From the NCBI RefSeq assembly GCF_932526225.1, contig NC_064035.1:6323501-6387500 (forward strand): a stretch of DNA of 64,000 nt. Direction: 5' to 3'. This document shows, piece by piece, positions 28,365 through 43,400 of the stretch (position 1 is its first letter; every line of letters starts with the position of its first letter). A program made the translations under genes and the position numbers. The notes beneath the pieces were generated by a model, which worked only from the letters and a program-made list of their open reading frames with translations, was not told where the DNA came from and ran no database searches. Source of the stretch: Nematostella vectensis (lineage: Eukaryota > Cnidaria > Anthozoa > Actiniaria > Edwardsiidae).

Positions 28365-31274
28365 ATGACTACGGCTATCCAGTTTATCTCTGCAGTGGTA
28401 ACTAGGATTATTTTTGTTGGACACGCGGGTTTGGTAGTGTGGATGTTGGTGCAAACTACACCGAATGGTGTCGTGTATTGGTCGCTTCTGACAGGAATTG
28501 CTTTATTGGCAATAGAAGCAGCATTCACACTTGGTTATCGCAAAGGATTCGAGCATAGATAGTAAGTCAGTGATAGCATGCTTGTCTTTTTTTGCTAAAC
28601 AATACATAAACAGCTTCATGAAAAAGTTTGTCTTTTGACACTATAACAGTCGTGATTATTTGTATTTGATTATACTTGTTTATCTTGTGGTTACTAAGAT
28701 AGAACCTAGCCTTCACAACGCAAGTTTATCAGGGTTTCAAACTCACAAACAACCATAATTAGTAGACTTTGTGGTTGTTATGGTATAGCCCGTGCGTAAT
28801 ACCTTTTTTATTTGTGTCGACCAAAGGCTTTTGTGTTTATCTCATAAGCTAGACCTACTATAAACATGAGGATCGTCAAAGATGAACTTGAACGACGGTT
28901 TAGGTCTTTGTGGCTGCGTTTGTCTATTGTTGCGAAAGGTCATATAGTTTTTTTTCCTATAGCTTGTGGCCCAGTTGTTTTTTCTACTTGTGTACCATGG
29001 TCCCGTGCGTGTGGATTATCGAGCTAGACATGATGCAGCGACGGATTAACAAGGATGAGAGCCTACCAATCTTTTACATTGGAAGCGTAAGTTTTTAAAA
29101 GCATCTACTTTCTTCTTTGGATAACATTAAATCGCCGTAGGACGTATGTAGAAGGCTCTGTTTTAAGAGTCTTTAAATGTTTTTTTGATTAAAACTTTCC
29201 AACTCTAAAAGGCAGGAATAAGTGTATATTTGAACTCTGCCGTAAAATCAATCTGATCAATCTGATCTATTTTGGAAACACGTGCAATCTACAGGTACAA
29301 AGGTTGTTAAAAACGATAGTCCACATTGTGCCTGCCATAAAAAAAAAACTCTGGTATTATGGAGGGGAAGGAACTACAGAATTACAGCGTATCCACACAG
29401 AAACTTAAAACGGTTATTTGTTTACAGGAAAAATTCAGCCTACAGTTCACTCGGAACTTTGCTGAGCTAGGGTTGGTGCTAGTAATAATTGGCGGGCGGT
29501 GGATGCTGCCACGAGGAACTATCACACGAGACCAGCTCTCCGCTCTCCTCCTTGAATACGTCGGCATAGCCGTTGATATCCTGGAGCTCTTTGGAAGTTT
29601 TGAAAAAGATGAGGTAGGTTTGCATTTATCAATACAATTACCTATCATAATGAATCGAATAGGGAAGCTTATTGGATTTTCGGGTCTTTTTCTAAGAATC
29701 GTTTTCTAAAGAATCGTGTTTTGTGCAAAAGATGTCGACGAATCACACGGTGACGGTTATTATTTTGAGTGTGTACTCGTGGAGTCTACTGCAGTTTACC
29801 TTCTCAAGTACTGCTCTGAACGAGGAGAAGGAGGAAGCGGACGAAGAAGAAGAGAGAAAACAGATAGAAGATGAACTGGTATGTAAACAAGTCTTGTGTA
29901 ACCCTTCTGTTTACCGCGAAAGCTGTGAAAAATAGAGCTGTGAATAGAGCCGTGAAACAATGCTGGTAACTCAGGGTGGGGGCACTGGGGGCACGTGCCC
30001 CCCCCCCCAATAATTTCCAAAATGATAAGGAAATGACCCGTAGGGGGGTACCCCATGTGCTTTTGTATTGTGCCCCCTCCCAATATTTCGAGGCCTGTTA
30101 CGGCAACGACGATGACAAAAATACGCAGGTTGCAGAAGATACATGGAACAATTTTTCTAACAATGTTGCGAAATTAAAAACCAATTCTTGCAAAAATAGG
30201 GGATGTTACACGCGTAGTTTTCTTTCACCTCGCAACGTGAAAATAGATTGTTGCTGGAAACTTGCTTCGTGTCGTGACTTCTGTTCGTGTCATGACCTTA
30301 AAAGGTAAGCCAGCTTCTGGGTCAGCAAGGAAGAAAGCAAAGGACAAGACATGGAAGGAAAAATGTATTTTTTGGATAATAGAGTCTCTCAATTCAACAG
30401 CTGAGCGAGGTGGCGATTCTAGCACTTCCCGCCAATCAGTGCAAGTACATCCGCAAGTTGGTCATGCAGCGTATCAAACAAGATAGGGAGAAAAGGCGGA
30501 GGAAAGCTATCAAAAAACGCTACAGGTACTCTAAATATATTACAGGGCTGTCACACAATCACCGAGTCACGCCATGGGCAATTCGCCATGTAACTAACAT
30601 TTTATTTATTCAGGCTACCTAATGAGCAACCTTTTTATACACAAAATAATGTACCGTATCTGCGGTGCTCCTTTTGGAGGGTGACTCTTATTTTCGCACT
30701 AGGTTCATGACAAAAACACGAGATGACGCACGTCTCTCTTTGCAGGGCGGTGGATTCCCCATCACGCGCGCAGTCCCTGGCATCACTAGAGGGTGAACTT
30801 CAGATGAAAAAAATGCAGCTCCACGGAGACTCCCTTGGTATATTGGCAGGAATCTTTATGCAGGACGGGCCCTTTTTGGCCGTAAGACTCTACCTTATTT
30901 TCGGTCTTGGGATCGCCGATGAAAAAGAACTGTTCTTTGCGGGCAAAAATATCGTGACGATTGCGCTATTGTTGTACCGGTTGTTCGCCATCCAGTGTGT
31001 TGACGCTGACGAGGAGGAAGAGATTACTCCGTATGAGCGCGTGGGACAGGCATCATTTGCTGTGGTTGCCGCTAAAAGCGTATCTCTTCGAAGGAAAAGG
31101 GTTGTAATAAATGAAAATATTGACATTAACGGGAACATTAGCACAGGGGCTGGACCAAAAGACAGGAAAAGGGCCCGAGAAAAAACGAAAATTCAACCCG
31201 CCCCATGGTATACCGTGAACCCACCGGCGATATCTGAAATAGATATCGAGTCTGATCGAACTCGAATTATGTAA
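28365..31274 (+). CDS. TMEM26: TMEM26 family multi-pass membrane protein
   Basis: Six exons: 28365-28561, 28963-29086, 29428-29613, 29732-29878, 30401-30525 and 30746-31274. They total 1,308 nt, or 435 residues. Order and motifs follow vertebrate TMEM26: an N-terminal pair of membrane helices (IIFVGHAGLVVWML; YWSLLTGIALLAIEAAF), FYLCTMVPCVWIIELD, IIGGRWMLPRGTITRDQLS, YVGIAVDILELF, YSWSLLQFTFSS, GIFMQDGPFLAVRLYLIF and FFAGKNIVTIALLLYRLF. Acidic and basic linkers lie between helices 5 and 6 (exons 4-5), longer than in vertebrates. The biochemical role of the family is poorly known; it is used as a plasma-membrane marker of some adipocytes. All splice phases agree. The exon 3 acceptor (tttacag at 29427) is the best of several nearby choices. 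Confidence 0.9.
29965..30105. repeat. GC-rich low-complexity insert in a TMEM26 intron
   Basis: The segment has ggtgggggcactgggggcacg, a run of 13 C, then aataatttccaaaatgataag and tgccccctcccaatatttcg. It contains inverted G/C blocks that could fold. It resembles a decayed dispersed repeat, but I cannot name the family. Confidence 0.5.
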
Positions 31275-31947
31275 TTCTGTTTTGAGAATGTTTTGATGTT
31301 GAAAGATGAATTTTTGCTTGACCTCTATCGCCAAGTGCTCCAATATGTAGGCAAGCGAAGCCTGCGAGTACTCAGCAATGCGGTGATAAACACGATTCCC
31401 TCTAAGAACACACCTAAACTGTGTATCTCTCGTATAGGGCCGTGGCTTTTATGAGGCGATAAAATGACTCAGTCATACTTTTGTTCGAGAGCTTTAAAAT
31501 CTCCACCATATTGCTTTGGACATTTTCACAGTGATCGTATATTTTATGGGTCAATATGCTCTACTTATATACGGCCCTTATCGATATTCAAAGCCCTAAA
31601 ATTCAATTTAGCTACCCATAGATGGTATTCTTTTATTTCAAAACAATAATTTTCTTGGTCAATATTATACAATAATTTGCAATGATAAATATCTAAGGGT
31701 TTTGTTTTATCTGATATGTACATACTAGTTGTGAATTTTTCTTTCTAGGAAAATATGTGGCAATTATTTTCCAATTATGGATTCCAGATAATAGTTAATT
31801 AAAGCGCGGCTCTCTGTACATTTTAAAGTATCTGGAAATCTGCAGCTTACCTTTTGATTTATTAACCGCACTGGTGCTTAAAAAAATTCAAAGATTAAAG
31901 AAAATTATGCCTTAATGAACCGGTACTCTGTCTTGAAACTAATAGAG
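31275..31947. other. Intergenic region between convergent TMEM26 and NK2 genes
   Basis: The sequence is AT-rich, with no coding exon. It should contain both 3' UTRs. Nothing else stands out. Confidence 0.6.
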
Positions 31948-34588
31948 CTAAGACTGAAAGTACAAGCCTCCCGCGTATTGGAACATTGGGAAAGGCGCAT
32001 TAGGGACTAAGTAGTCCGGACAGACCGTTGGTATGCGATCTTTCGAGGCAAAGTCAAGTACACGTGCAGGCAAAGTTTGAGTCCAGGGTTGAAATGCCGA
32101 TGCGTATGGATGATGGGAAGATAGTCGAGCGTCTAGGTAGGGTTTGTATGACGCAGGTACAGAGTACAGCCCGTATTTTCTCGCCTCTATCTCCGAGTCT
32201 GTTGGACCGTCTTGCTTGTAGCGTTGCCGACACTTGTACCGATGGTTCTGAAACCAGATTTTGACTTGCACTGGAGTGAGGCTGATCATGCGGGCGAGGT
32301 GCTCGCGCTCAGGGGCTGATAGATACTGCTGCACGCGGAATCGACGCTCCAGTTCGTAGATCTGCGATCTCGTGAATAAGATGCGCTTCTTCTTCTTGCC
32401 TCCTCGGTGTGTCGCCTTTTTGTTAATTTCTAAGTCGTCTACATCTCCATTGGACTCGCTCTCTGAAAGCGTAAAATAAATCCAGTTTGGACTGTGATAC
32501 TATCCTACATATCGAGTCCGTAATATTATTAATGCTCTTTTTCTAACTATATCTTATTACAACCAAAAATAGAAAAGAATAAGGGGATTTATAAAAGATT
32601 AGGGGGCGCTGCTGCTTAGTAATGAGGGGTAGGACCTTGGTTAGACTAAAGATCGACGGATAACATTTCGTTCGGTTGCATGAAGCATGCTCCTCGACAC
32701 CCAATATCACAAACCTCCGCCCACATTTGTATGCCTCGAAATATTTTCGTTTTGGTCGATACTACTAGTAAACACTATTAACAATACTTATAATATTCTT
32801 AGTTACAGCGCCAAACTATTATGCATTTTATCAGCATTTGCGTTCTTTCTCAAGTGTGATGTGTGGTAAAACGCCTGGCCTCCCTAGGATGTGTGTCACA
32901 GAACTTTTTTTGACAGATAAAACAGAAACTCCAGGAAACTGAAAATTGAAATGTAGACATCCTGTCGCCATCGATATGCGTGTAAATCCGAGCAAAGTCT
33001 CTAATTCGTGTGAAAAAGGGTGTAAGTTTCGCCAGGGATAATCGACCAATGATGACTTTCGTAAAACTTAATCCTGGGCTCAAGTCAAAGCAGGAAACAG
33101 ATGGATCAGGTGAGTATGGGTGTCCCAAGTAAACATTGTCCAGGTTCATGATAGTATTATGTTATTACCAACAATGTACTTGGCTTCTCTGTTTTTAAAT
33201 ATGCCATTTTTTATGAAATAAGTCAACGAAACAGGTTATGCAGCGGAGATGACTATAGCAAAATCTCTTTAAGCCAAGTAAATAAATTTTGACATGAATT
33301 TGAGAAGTTTTATACAGCTTTTGTTCTCACAGTTGTTATTCTACGACTCCGAAGTTCACTCTACGACTACGAAGTTCACACTTTTGTCCTGAAGAGGATT
33401 AAGAAACGGAAATTTAGGAATAAAAATATTAATGCTCACCGAGTAGCTATTCAGTATCCTAGCATAGTGAATTCTTTGTCAAGTTTTCATCAAACAGTTC
33501 AATCCAATAAAAAACATTATAACATTACAAATCTAATCTAAATCGTTATAACTTTGGTAATTTTACTGCAATCTAATGAGAATGGATCAGGTTTGTGTAT
33601 GTTTGTCAGAGAGGGATTAGAAAAAGGATTGTTTTCTCTAGAACATGAATATCCTTATCAAAGACAAAGAAATCCGAGCAAACAATTGACAATGGTATCA
33701 TAGGTCTTACGAATCCTTAGAACACTCGTTTGCATTCAACACAACACCCCATCGTCCATCTTAATTGATCTCGATTACCCTCTACTAAAAGTCTATGAAC
33801 GACTTTAGCCTGAGCAGAGAAACCACTAGTCACCAGAGAGCACTGGAGATAATTTTAAAATCGCTTCACTTAAAATGCTAAAAAAACAAAAAAAAAAAAA
33901 AAACAAGGAATACCTTTTTAAAGTGCGGTTATCTATGATTTTTTTTCTTTGAGAGAGGGACAAAAATGTCAATGACAGTACGTATGCTCTCAAGAGTGTA
34001 TTTATCTCGTGGAGGCTCGCGCTTTGAGCTTTGATAACGCTACTATCGGATATATCTTTGACTTCTGTAACTGGATGAACACTGAGGGCGATGCATGCTT
34101 TTAACAGTCTCAACAAAACGAAAGACACAACGTAGCGCGGTTAGGAGGGCGCGCAATTGAGGCAAAACACCGCATTCATCTTGTCAAGTTGCACTCAGTG
34201 AAGTGAGCCTACTAATGAATTTATACTACTTGAGATAGAAGCGCAAAATTGTTAGAGGGCAAAATGCATGACGTGAGTCCATTAGTAAAAGTTTAACGCA
34301 GTCAAGCATACCTGTGTCCTGCTCGCCCTGTTCGCGAAATTGCTCTGAGTCTGGAGATTCAGTTTTAGAAATGCCAAGTTTCCTTTCACTCTCGCCACCA
34401 AGACTAAAATGTTCAACTTCTTCGTCGGAGCTTGAGACCTGACAGCACTGATCATAGTCATTTTCCCTCTTTGCTGTTTTAGATGAGATTGTGTATCCTT
34501 TCGTAATCTCGAGCGAAGATTGCTTCCCAAGGATCCCTTCTATAGAGAAAGCAAGACGCTCCTTCGAGGAGGATTCTACTTGACTCAT
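31948..34588 (-). CDS. NK2-class homeobox transcription factor
   Basis: Two exons on the minus strand: 34588-34312 and 32462-31948, giving 263 residues. An in-frame ATG at 34663 would add 25. I prefer the inner start because it places the TN/Eh1-like repression motif (AFSIEGILG) near the N terminus, as in NK genes. The homeodomain spans 32397-32218 ([48 protein letters not shown]) with Gln50, Asn51 and the NK2-diagnostic Tyr54. It is preceded by a basic run (GGKKKKRI). The C-terminal tail of about 80 residues is rich in Pro and Tyr; I do not see the NK2-specific domain found in some NK2 proteins. Splice phase 1 agrees at the junction. The protein would act in the nucleus on CAAGTG-type sites. 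Orthology to Nkx2.1, Nkx2.2 or Nkx2.5 cannot be settled here. Confidence 0.92.
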
Positions 34589-34663
34589 GGCTTCACAAAG
34601 AGAGGTTCTCTTAATGAATTTTCGAATGGTTCTGTTCGTTCGAGTCGTAGGTTTACCTTCCAC

Positions 34664-37468
34664 AATCTGCTGCGTTCCTTTTCTATCACTCTCTCCTCGA
34701 TCGTAGTATCACTGAGAGGTCGTTCAATGACTGAAGGTATTTTTGATGCGCTTAATTTGTGTGTGGCAGTAAACCGGAAATCTGGGCGGGTCAGATTGAA
34801 GTGCTGGGGCCTTCTAACACAACACAGACCGACCAGTGATTGGCTTGCTATTCAGGTGTTGATCGCCAAGAGTTTAAAATAATTTAGATAAGTGCAAATA
34901 CTTTTACAAGTCAAACAAAACAAATTGAAGTCGCAAATCGGAAATGCCAAAGTAGCGCAAGAGTGATGAAAAGCCTGGAAAGACATGTCGTCTTTGAGCA
35001 TCGAAACTTAAAAGAGAAAGCTGATCAGACTGGACATGTCTTGCAGGATGCAGTAAATGGGATAAAGATTGCAAGAGAGCTATTCAACTTGATTGCTCGT
35101 GATTTCCTATCTTCTTAAAGCGAATCTAAATAGCCATCATCAGTCCCCGCCTTCGTGATTGACCGATCTCTTGAATGCAGCGCTCACTATTATAGATTGG
35201 CGTATTGACGTTCCTCTGGTCAAAAGCCATCTAAGGATACAACTCCTATATAGTATGCAAGAAAGACTGCTGAACAGCAGCAAGAGCATTTTATTCATTG
35301 CAAAGGGTGTGAAAAACGTGTCCCTCGCTTTAATCTGCAAACTAAAGCGATCTAATCGGATTTGAGCTGTCTTAATTTGACAAACAAACTTTGGCTATCT
35401 AATGGCTTGGCCACGCTTGTCTATGCTTTCACAATAGTTCATCTACGTATTTACGACTTTTATCAAACAGATAAGGTTGAAGTGAGATTTCCTGAAAAGC
35501 CAATGCAATTATTGCCCCTGGCACCGGAAGCCGTAAGAACATGTCATGGCTTACGGCAAGAGGACTGACACAAGCCAATACCATTTGACAGCATGAAAAA
35601 GAAACTTCAAAAATAGATAAATATATACAAAGCTTTTGGCATATCACGTCCAAAGAACATGTCTAGAAAATTAACCCAAATTGAAAAACAAATTAATAGA
35701 ATTTACCCCCGTTTCACCGCTCGCTCCAATTCAAATTAATTTGCAAAGAGTTATCAGCATTCAAAATGTTTTTCTATCTTATTTCAGGTAGGCGTGTCTA
35801 AGAGTTGACGCACACTAGATGCTAATTACAGCACTGTTTGTCTTCTTCCGCATGCCAAATGACAACAACAAAAAATAATTTAACTTTCTAGTTTAATGAG
35901 AACAAATGATCTAGTTTTCATCGCTGATACACTACTCTAAGGAAAAGATACCTCACTCAAAAAGCAACCTCTCGAAGCTCACTACAAGTGAAGGGAATTT
36001 TTACCATCGATCTGTCACGGCTGTCAAGTATTCAAAGCTCTCACTTAAAAAGCACTTTGGGCTATCAAGACTTTCCTAAGCCATGGAAAACCCTTTTGAC
36101 TCTATCTGATAACATTCTTGCCACTCTTCTGTATGCACGATAGCCATTCGGCTGCTTATTCGAAAACTAATAACTTTTATGGTGGTTTAACGATAAAGTA
36201 GAAAAAACGAGAAACGCAATTTGACCTTATATAGAAAAGGTCCTTTTAAAACCCTAAAGCAGTTTGATGAAAAAGCTAACGATTTAATTAGGAGATAAGA
36301 TTTCGCATCGTTTTGGTAACAAGCTGATGGGGTATTTTGTGATACAAGGCTTTTTGAGTGCTTGTCAATTACGAAGGGATTAGAGAAAAGCATTGTTGAC
36401 TCTTGTTTGCTTCTAAATTTCTATTGACGAATCTACTGCCTTTTGTAGCCTGACATTGAAGATAAGTACATAAGCTTTTGTGTAATTCGAATAAGATCTT
36501 TGCATTCCAAAAGAGCGGTAATATGAGCGACAAAAACGCAACCAACAAAAAATGGGGCGTGCGTGCTTTCTGATTCTTTTATACGGGAAAAGAAAATAAT
36601 ATTTTGATGATTATGATTAACTATATATGTCCTTTAGCTAATGTAGACCATTCAAAAATTCATATTAATATATTCTAGGTAATATTTTTTTCGTTCTATC
36701 ACTGATCTAATTGTGTGAAGTGCGCTATTTTTCCTTTATTCTTTCTCCCCCCACACGAAGAAAAATGCGACAACTTTTTTGCGGTGTCGCAAGAGGAGGG
36801 AAAGTGTTCCACTTATGCTGTCGAGAAGATTATCCTGTAGAGCCAGGTTGTGGGCTTTTCTCTCGATCCTTCCGAGAGGATGTGAAGTTGTGCGAAAACT
36901 ATGAAGAATAGTTAATCTTACTGCAATCTTTAATGCGTCAATCCTTCTTCTGAATTTGAGGGTGATTTTAAGAGGAGCCAAATAATGCTCGAGATATAGT
37001 GCCGGTAAAGGTTACACGGAGAAGCACGACTCTGTACTACAACATGCTCGTGCCGTCCCCTCAACCCCACAAGCGAGGAAAACGGCGTACTTTGCCGTAC
37101 CCTCGACCCAAGGAAAACGGCGTATTTTGTCGTCCTCTCAACTCCGTACTTTGCCGTTTCCTCAACCCCACAGGCGAGAAAAAAAGTGTAGTTTTCCGTC
37201 CCTTCAACCCCAGAGGCGAGGAAAGCAGCTTACTTTGCCTCTCCTTCTCAGATGTGGTTCAGTGAGGTAAAGTGAGATCAAGAGGTAAGATAGGACAGGT
37301 CAGTTGAAAGTTCTGGGATGTCTGTGCGAAATTTCCCAGAAACCCTTGCGCGTTTACGCTCAGTCGAGGCAGGCTGGAAGTATCGCCAAAGTGAAAAGAG
37401 AACATCTTTCAAAGCGAGCCCCGGGGCGGCTTTGAGAATCGGCATTTCTTTTGCACTATTCTCACCCC
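34664..37468. other. Intergenic region between divergent NK2 and SH3BP5 genes
   Basis: About 2.8 kb without a convincing gene. Short reading frames at 35140-35653 and 36711-36981 lack family resemblance. From 37060 to 37225 a degenerate repeat (cgaggaaaacggcgtactttgccgt-like, 45-55 bp) lies upstream of the SH3BP5 start. Regulatory elements of the homeobox gene may be present, but none can be named. Confidence 0.55.
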
Positions 37469-40400
37469 ATGTCGTCGTTAACCCTATCTACTGATGATAC
37501 TAAGCTAAGTCATAAATTCAGCGATGACGAGGTGGACTCGGAGGAATCGCTTGACCCAAGGGTTAAGGTAAAGTTCGAACGAAATGCACCGCCAAAACAA
37601 TCACAAACGATCAAGACGTAGTGACAACCTACGAAATTGTAAATATTACCAAACAGTAACTAGCTTTCGGTATTTGTAGGGAGAGCTGGAGCGCCTCAAC
37701 TCGGCTACAACAGAAATCAACTGCTTGGAAAAAGCGCTGGAGGTAAATACGATTTTTAACAAAACATACTTGATTAATGAGTGAAAACATAAGAAGAGAA
37801 TTGAGGTGAGTTTCCTTTAATTTTGGATGCTTGATATCACAAAATATTTCACTTCTATTTTATATATAGAACACGGCAACTGGGTTAGTGATAGCATTGG
37901 ATATAGTGTGTACACTTTGTAATAAAATGAACAGTTTACCACCGATTAGGCATCTGGGAATCTCACCACCATTAAAAAAAAGACCGGCAACCAAATAAAA
38001 CAAACACTGCAACTTGCACAAAAGATACAACTGCTTTGTTTCGACAGGATTATGTTTTCTATATTTACATAGTCATAGCTTTCAACTCACCTGCATTAGG
38101 CGGGTTTTACAAAATTTTTGTGAGAATGTTCTCTGTATTCACCCGCATGGGCTCTCTTTTTTTTACTTTATTTCACCCGATTTCACAAGATTTTTGTCAA
38201 AGCTGGGTGTAAGCTATGCATTGTAAATTAATTTTCAATTTAATCACTTTCATAATTCAAAATAACACTACATGTGTTATTTTGCCTCTTTCTCAAAGGC
38301 AACTTGAAAAGAGTCTTTCTGAGGAAACTTCAAGAGATTCAAAGGCAAAATAAAGAATCACAGCTACATCCATACTTTAGGGTTCCCCGTGATCCCAAAA
38401 CTTACTGCCAAATCCTGTTTTGAAATCCACTATAAACTCTACCAGTTTAAAGAATCCTGGGCGAGTGATTAATTTGTGGGAAAAGCAACAACTCAAAATT
38501 AATGCAGCAATGGCTATTTTCAAATGTGATCCACATGCTTGTGACCTGAAACTGTGGGAATATCCACAGTGGGTTTTGGGATCCTGCTTTGTGAATAGCA
38601 AATACAAAATTATTTAATTCTTTGAATAAAATAGAATTCTTCACAATCAGTAAGAGTCCATGTAATAAAACACAAAATAAATAATTTAAATAATCACACA
38701 ATGTTGTGTTTTGATAATGTGATAATATATGACACTAAATTGGAACACACCTCATTGATTGTGGGGTTGAAACTTGTATTTTTTGTAGGAGATGCATGCT
38801 CTGTTTAGACAGACTTTAACCGAGTCAGCGTTTGTATTAAAGTCTCATGCAAACAGATATGGCAAGTCTATCAATCAGTCACGCCCCTACTACGAAGCAC
38901 TGGAAAGATCAAAAAAGGTAACACTACACTGTTCTTTAAGCCTGTAACAGTTGGGAACAGTTGTTGGAAAGTTGCAGACTAGAAACAACAGCATCTGCTG
39001 AATGAACTCACATTCATTGTTTGACAGAGCATTTATGTGCTATGATTTGTTGAGTGCCTGTTTTGTTTAATGTATGATAAAACTCTGGAACAGAAAAAAA
39101 TATGTTGCGTTGCATCCCAGTGACTGGACACAATAATAGTGCAGACAAATTGGCTACCAGCCTTAAAGTATTATTGCTCTAGTTGCCTGCTGATTCAGTC
39201 TTTCAGTGATTGTACAAATTCAAAAACTTAGTTAAAAAAAACAGATAGTGGCACATTTAAAATAAATCCTTCTCCAATCCAGTGGCCTTGTTGTTTATCT
39301 GTTTAACCTCTAATGCAGGCCCAGATTGCCACACAGAAAGCAGCTTTGAAGTATGAACGGGCTTGCTGCACCCACCAAGCTGCAAAAGAAATGGTAGCAC
39401 GTGCTGAAGAGAAATTGGTGTCAACTTCCAAAGAGCACAAAGTCCTTGATCCTACTTGGCAAGATATGCTAAACAAAGCAGTAATGAAGGTCTGTAATAC
39501 CTTTTGTAGTCATTATGCTAAAATATAATCGCAAACATGAATAACAAGGATAATTATTTTGAGGTGATGGAATCTGAGCAGGAAAAGTGTCATGCAGAGA
39601 AGGAACATTTGGAGACAGCACATTTGTTCACAAAAGCAGGGAAGGAGTTACAAGACCTTAAGACCAAGCTAAAGACGGCCATAAACAAGTCCAGGTAAAG
39701 AGCTACTGTCATGGCCACATATCTATCCTATGTCACACACACAAGACACTGCCAATCTATCCCCTGTCATACACACATGAGCCACTGCTACTCTATCCCC
39801 TGTCATACACACATGAGCCACTGCTACTCTATCCCCTGTCATACACACATGAGCCACTGCTACTCTATCCCCTGTCACACACATGAGCCACTGCTACTCT
39901 ATCCCCTGTCACACACATGAGCCACTGCTACTCTATCCCCTGTCACACATACAAGACACTGCCAATCTATCCCCTGTCATACACATGAGCCACTGCTACT
40001 CTATCTCCTGTCACACACACATGAGCCACTGCTACTCTATCCCCTGTCATACACACATGAGCCACTGCTACTCTATCTCCTGTCACACACACATGAGCCA
40101 CTGCTACTCTATCCCCTGTCATACACACATGAGCCACTGCTACTCTATCTCCTGTCATACACACATGAGCCACTGCTACTCTATCCCCTGTCACACATCA
40201 GCCACTGCTACTCTATCCCCTGTCACACACACATGAGCCACTGCTACTCTATCCCCTGTCACATACATGAGCCACTGCTACTCTATCCCCTGTCACACAC
40301 ATGAGCCACTGCTACTCTATCCTATGTCACACACATGAGCCACTGCTACTCTATCCCCTGTCATACACACATGAGCCACTGCTACTCTATCCCCTGTCAC

Positions 40401-43400
40401 ACACATGAGCCACTGCTACTCTATCCCCTGTCACACACACATGAGCCACTGCTACTCTATCCCCTGTCACACACATGAGCCACTGCTACTCTATCCCCTG
40501 TCATACACACATGAGCAACTGCTACTCTATCCCCTGTCACACACATGAGCCACTGCTACTCTATCCCCTGTCATACACACATAAGCCACTGCTACTCTAT
40601 CCCCTGTCATACACACATGAGCCACTGCTACTCTATCCCCTGTCACACACATGAGCCACTGCTACTCTATCCCCTGTCACACACATGAGCCACTGCTACT
40701 CTATCCCCTGTCATACACACATGAGCCACTGCTACTCTATCCCCTGTCACACACATGAGCCACTGCTACTCTATCCCCTGTCATACACACATGAGCCACT
40801 GCTACTCTATCCCCTGTCACACACATGAGCCACTGCTACTCTATCTCCTGTCATACACACATGAGCCACTGCTACTCTATCCCCTGTCACACACACATGA
40901 GCCACTGCTACTCTATCCCCTGTCACACACATGAGCCACTGCTACTCTATCCCCTGTCACACATCAGCCACTGCTACTCTATCCCCTGTCACACACACAT
41001 GAGCCACTGCTACTCTATCCCCTGTCACATACATGAGCCACTGCTACTCTATCCCCTGTCACACACATGAGCCACTGCTACTCTATCCTATGTCACACAC
41101 ATGAGCCACTGCTACTCTATCCCCTGTCATACACACATGAGCCACTGCTACTCTATCCCCTGTCACACACATGAGCCACTGCTACTCTATCCCCTGTCAC
41201 ACACACATGAGCCACTGCTACTCTATCCCCTGTCATACACACATGAGCAACTGCTACTCTATCCCCTGTCACACACATGAGCCACTGCTACTCTATCCCC
41301 TGTCATACACACATGAGCAACTGCTACTCTATCCCCTGTCACACACATGAGCCACTGCTACTCTATCCCCTGTCATACACACATGAGCAACTGCTACTCT
41401 ATCCCCTGTCACACACATGAGCCACTGCTACTCTATCCCCTGTCATACACACATAAGCCACTGCTACTCTATCCCCTGTCATACACACATGAGCCACTGC
41501 TACTCTATCCCCTGTCACACACATGAGCCACTGCTACTCTATCCCCTGTCATACACACATAAGCCACTGCTACTCTATCCCCTGTCACACACATGAGCCA
41601 CTGCTACTCTATCCCCTGTCACACACACATGAGCCACTGCTACTCTATCCCCTGTCACACACATGAGCCACTGCTACTCTATCCCCTGTCATACACACAT
41701 GAGCAACTGCTACTCTATCCCCTGTCACACACATGAGCCACTGCTACTCTATCCCCTGTCATACACACATAAGCCACTGCTACTCTATCCCCTGTCATAC
41801 ACACATGAGCCACTGCTACTCTATCCCCTGTCACACACATGAGCCACTGCTACTCTATCCCCTGTCACACACATGAGCCACTGCTACTCTATCCCCTGTC
41901 ATACACACATGAGCCACTGCTACTCTATCCCCTGTCACACACATGAGCCACTGCTACTCTATCTCCTGTCATACACACATGAGCCACTGCTACTCTATCC
42001 CCTGTCACACACACATGAGCCACTGCTACTCTATCCCCTGTCACACACATGAGCCACTGCTAATCTATCTCCTGTCATACACACATAAGCCACTGCTACT
42101 CTATCCCCTGTCACACACATAAGCCACTGCTACTCTATCCCCTGTCACACACACATGCGCCACTGCTACTCTATCCCCAGTCACACACATGAGCCACTGC
42201 TACTCTATCTCCTGTCATACACACATGAGCCACTGTACTCTATCCCCTGTCACACACACATGCGCCACTGCTACTCTATCCCCAGTCACACACATGAGCC
42301 ACTGCTACTCTATCCCCTGTCATACACATGCACCACTGCTACTCTATCCCCTGTCACACACACACATGAGCCACTGCTACTCTATCCCCTGTCATACACA
42401 CATGAGCCACTGCTACTCTATCCCATGTCATACACATGAGCCACTGCTACTCTATCCCCTGTCACACACACACAGGCATGCGCCACTGCTACTCTATCCC
42501 CTGTCACACACACACAGGCATGCGCCACTGCTACTCTATCACCTGTCACACACACATGCGCCACTGCTACTCTATCCCCTGTCACACACACATGAGCCAC
42601 TGCTACTCTATCCCCTGTCGCACACACATGAGCAACTGCTACTCTATCCCCTGTCACACACACATGAGCCACTGCTACTCTATCCCCTGTCACACACATG
42701 AGCCACTGCTACTCTATCCCCTGTCACACACATGAGCCACTGCTACTCTATCCCCTGTCATACACATGAGCCACTGCTACTCTATCCCCTGTCACACACA
42801 TGAGCCACTGCTACTCTATCCCCTGTCATACACATGAGCCACTGCTACTCTATCCCCAGTCACACACACATGAGCCACTGCTACTCTATCCCCTGTCATA
42901 TACATGAGCCACTGCTACTCTATCCCCTGTCACACATACACGAGCCACTGCTACTCTATCCCCTGTCACACACACACATGAGCCACTGCTACTCTATCCC
43001 CTGTCACACACACACATGAGCCACTGCCACTCTATCCCCTGTCACACACATGAGCCACTGCTACTCTATCCCCTGTCACACACATGAGCCACTGCTACTC
43101 TATCCCCTGTCACACACATGAGCCACTGCTACTCTATCCCCTGTCACACACACATGAGCCACTGCTACTCTATCCCCTGTCATACACATGAGCCACTGCT
43201 ACTCTATCCCCTGTCATACACATGAGCCACTGCTACTCTATCCCCAGTCACACACACATGAGCCACTGCTACTCTATCCCCTGTCACACACACACATGAG
43301 CCACTGCTACTCTATCCCCTGTCACACACATGAGCCACTGCTACTCTATCCCCTGTCACACACATGAGCCACTGCTACTCTATCCCCTGTCACACACATG

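Noticed and set aside
32831-33149. 100-codon frame in the NK2 intron
   Set aside because: No family resemblance, no signal or domain, and it lies in the intron between two phase-matched exons.
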